A stretch of 57,192 bases of DNA from Beverwykella pulmonaria (taxonomy: Eukaryota > Ascomycota > Dothideomycetes > Pleosporales > Melanommataceae), in the NCBI GenBank assembly GCA_001599595.1, contig BCHH01000004.1, positions 3,184,702-3,241,893 of the forward strand. The letters run 5' to 3'. Made by a program: the position numbers and the translations under genes. The notes beneath the pieces are model-generated. The model saw nothing but the letters and a program-made list of their open reading frames with translations, was not told the DNA's origin and did no database searches. This document shows, piece after piece, positions 57,099 to 57,192 of this stretch (the stretch's first letter is position 1; every line of letters starts with the position of its first letter).

Positions 57099-57192
57099 TG
57101 TAAGCCGAGGACACCATAATGTCACGTGGATATGCCACTGACTAATCAGTCCGTCATATATATATCAGCTGTACATACATCACATACAATAC
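57099..57192 (+). mobile_element. LTR-like element C, cut by the window end
   Basis: TGTAAGCCGAGGACACC onwards matches 50608-50702 with only a few differences for 94 bp, then the window stops. Preceding bases TATGG would be the target duplication. Whether this is a solo LTR or the first LTR of a complete element cannot be told from here. Confidence 0.88.

Overview
This window looks like nuclear DNA of a filamentous ascomycete (Pezizomycotina). Genes carry many 48-85 bp GT-AG introns with CTAAC/CTGAC-like branch sites. The gene content includes a Zn2Cys6 regulator, a ferric reductase, a GH7 cellobiohydrolase and a NACHT-ankyrin STAND protein, and some decayed copies show CpA-to-TpA changes that resemble repeat-induced point mutation (RIP). 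A Dothideomycete is my best guess, but that rests on family impressions only. No tRNA, rRNA or CRISPR was seen.

Left third (1-29.5 kb), an accessory, repeat-rich region. It opens with a 1467-residue NLR-like gene (444-4945) ending in about 23 near-identical 33-residue ankyrin repeats. Then come two directly repeated blocks, each an amidase relic followed by a DUF7924 gene (about 5.1-8.6 kb and 23.1-27.3 kb). Between them lies a cassette: a 599-residue protein on the minus strand (12440-14658, tentatively TULIP/P47-like), a divergent 1135-residue protein of unknown function (16376-20306), and a phosphatidylinositol-specific phospholipase C gene (20786-22791) split by a 998-bp hAT-like transposon. 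A truncated piece of the 1135-residue gene lies at 8617-8885.

Middle (29.5-48 kb), conventional gene space. It holds a chromodomain protein, an SNG1/DUF3533 membrane protein, a ferric reductase and a Zn2Cys6 transcription factor, all on the minus strand, then a secreted GH7 cellobiohydrolase and a GT71-like mannosyltransferase on the plus strand. A 3.1-kb gap separates the regulator from the cellobiohydrolase.

Right end (48-57.2 kb), repeat-rich again. It has a dienelactone hydrolase, a 5'-truncated cytochrome P450 tail, and a C6-type regulator whose 5' side meets a repeat at the window edge. Five mobile families can be defined from sequence: a TA-flanked MITE-like element (A, three copies), a 132-bp LTR-like element (B, three copies, 5-bp target duplications on two), another 132-bp LTR-like element (C, one full copy and one cut by the window end), a pogo/Fot1-like MITE, and the hAT-like element. 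Several insertions sit inside genes, and in two cases removing the element plus one target duplication gives a continuous reading frame. All exon boundaries below were worked out by hand from splice signals and frame continuity.
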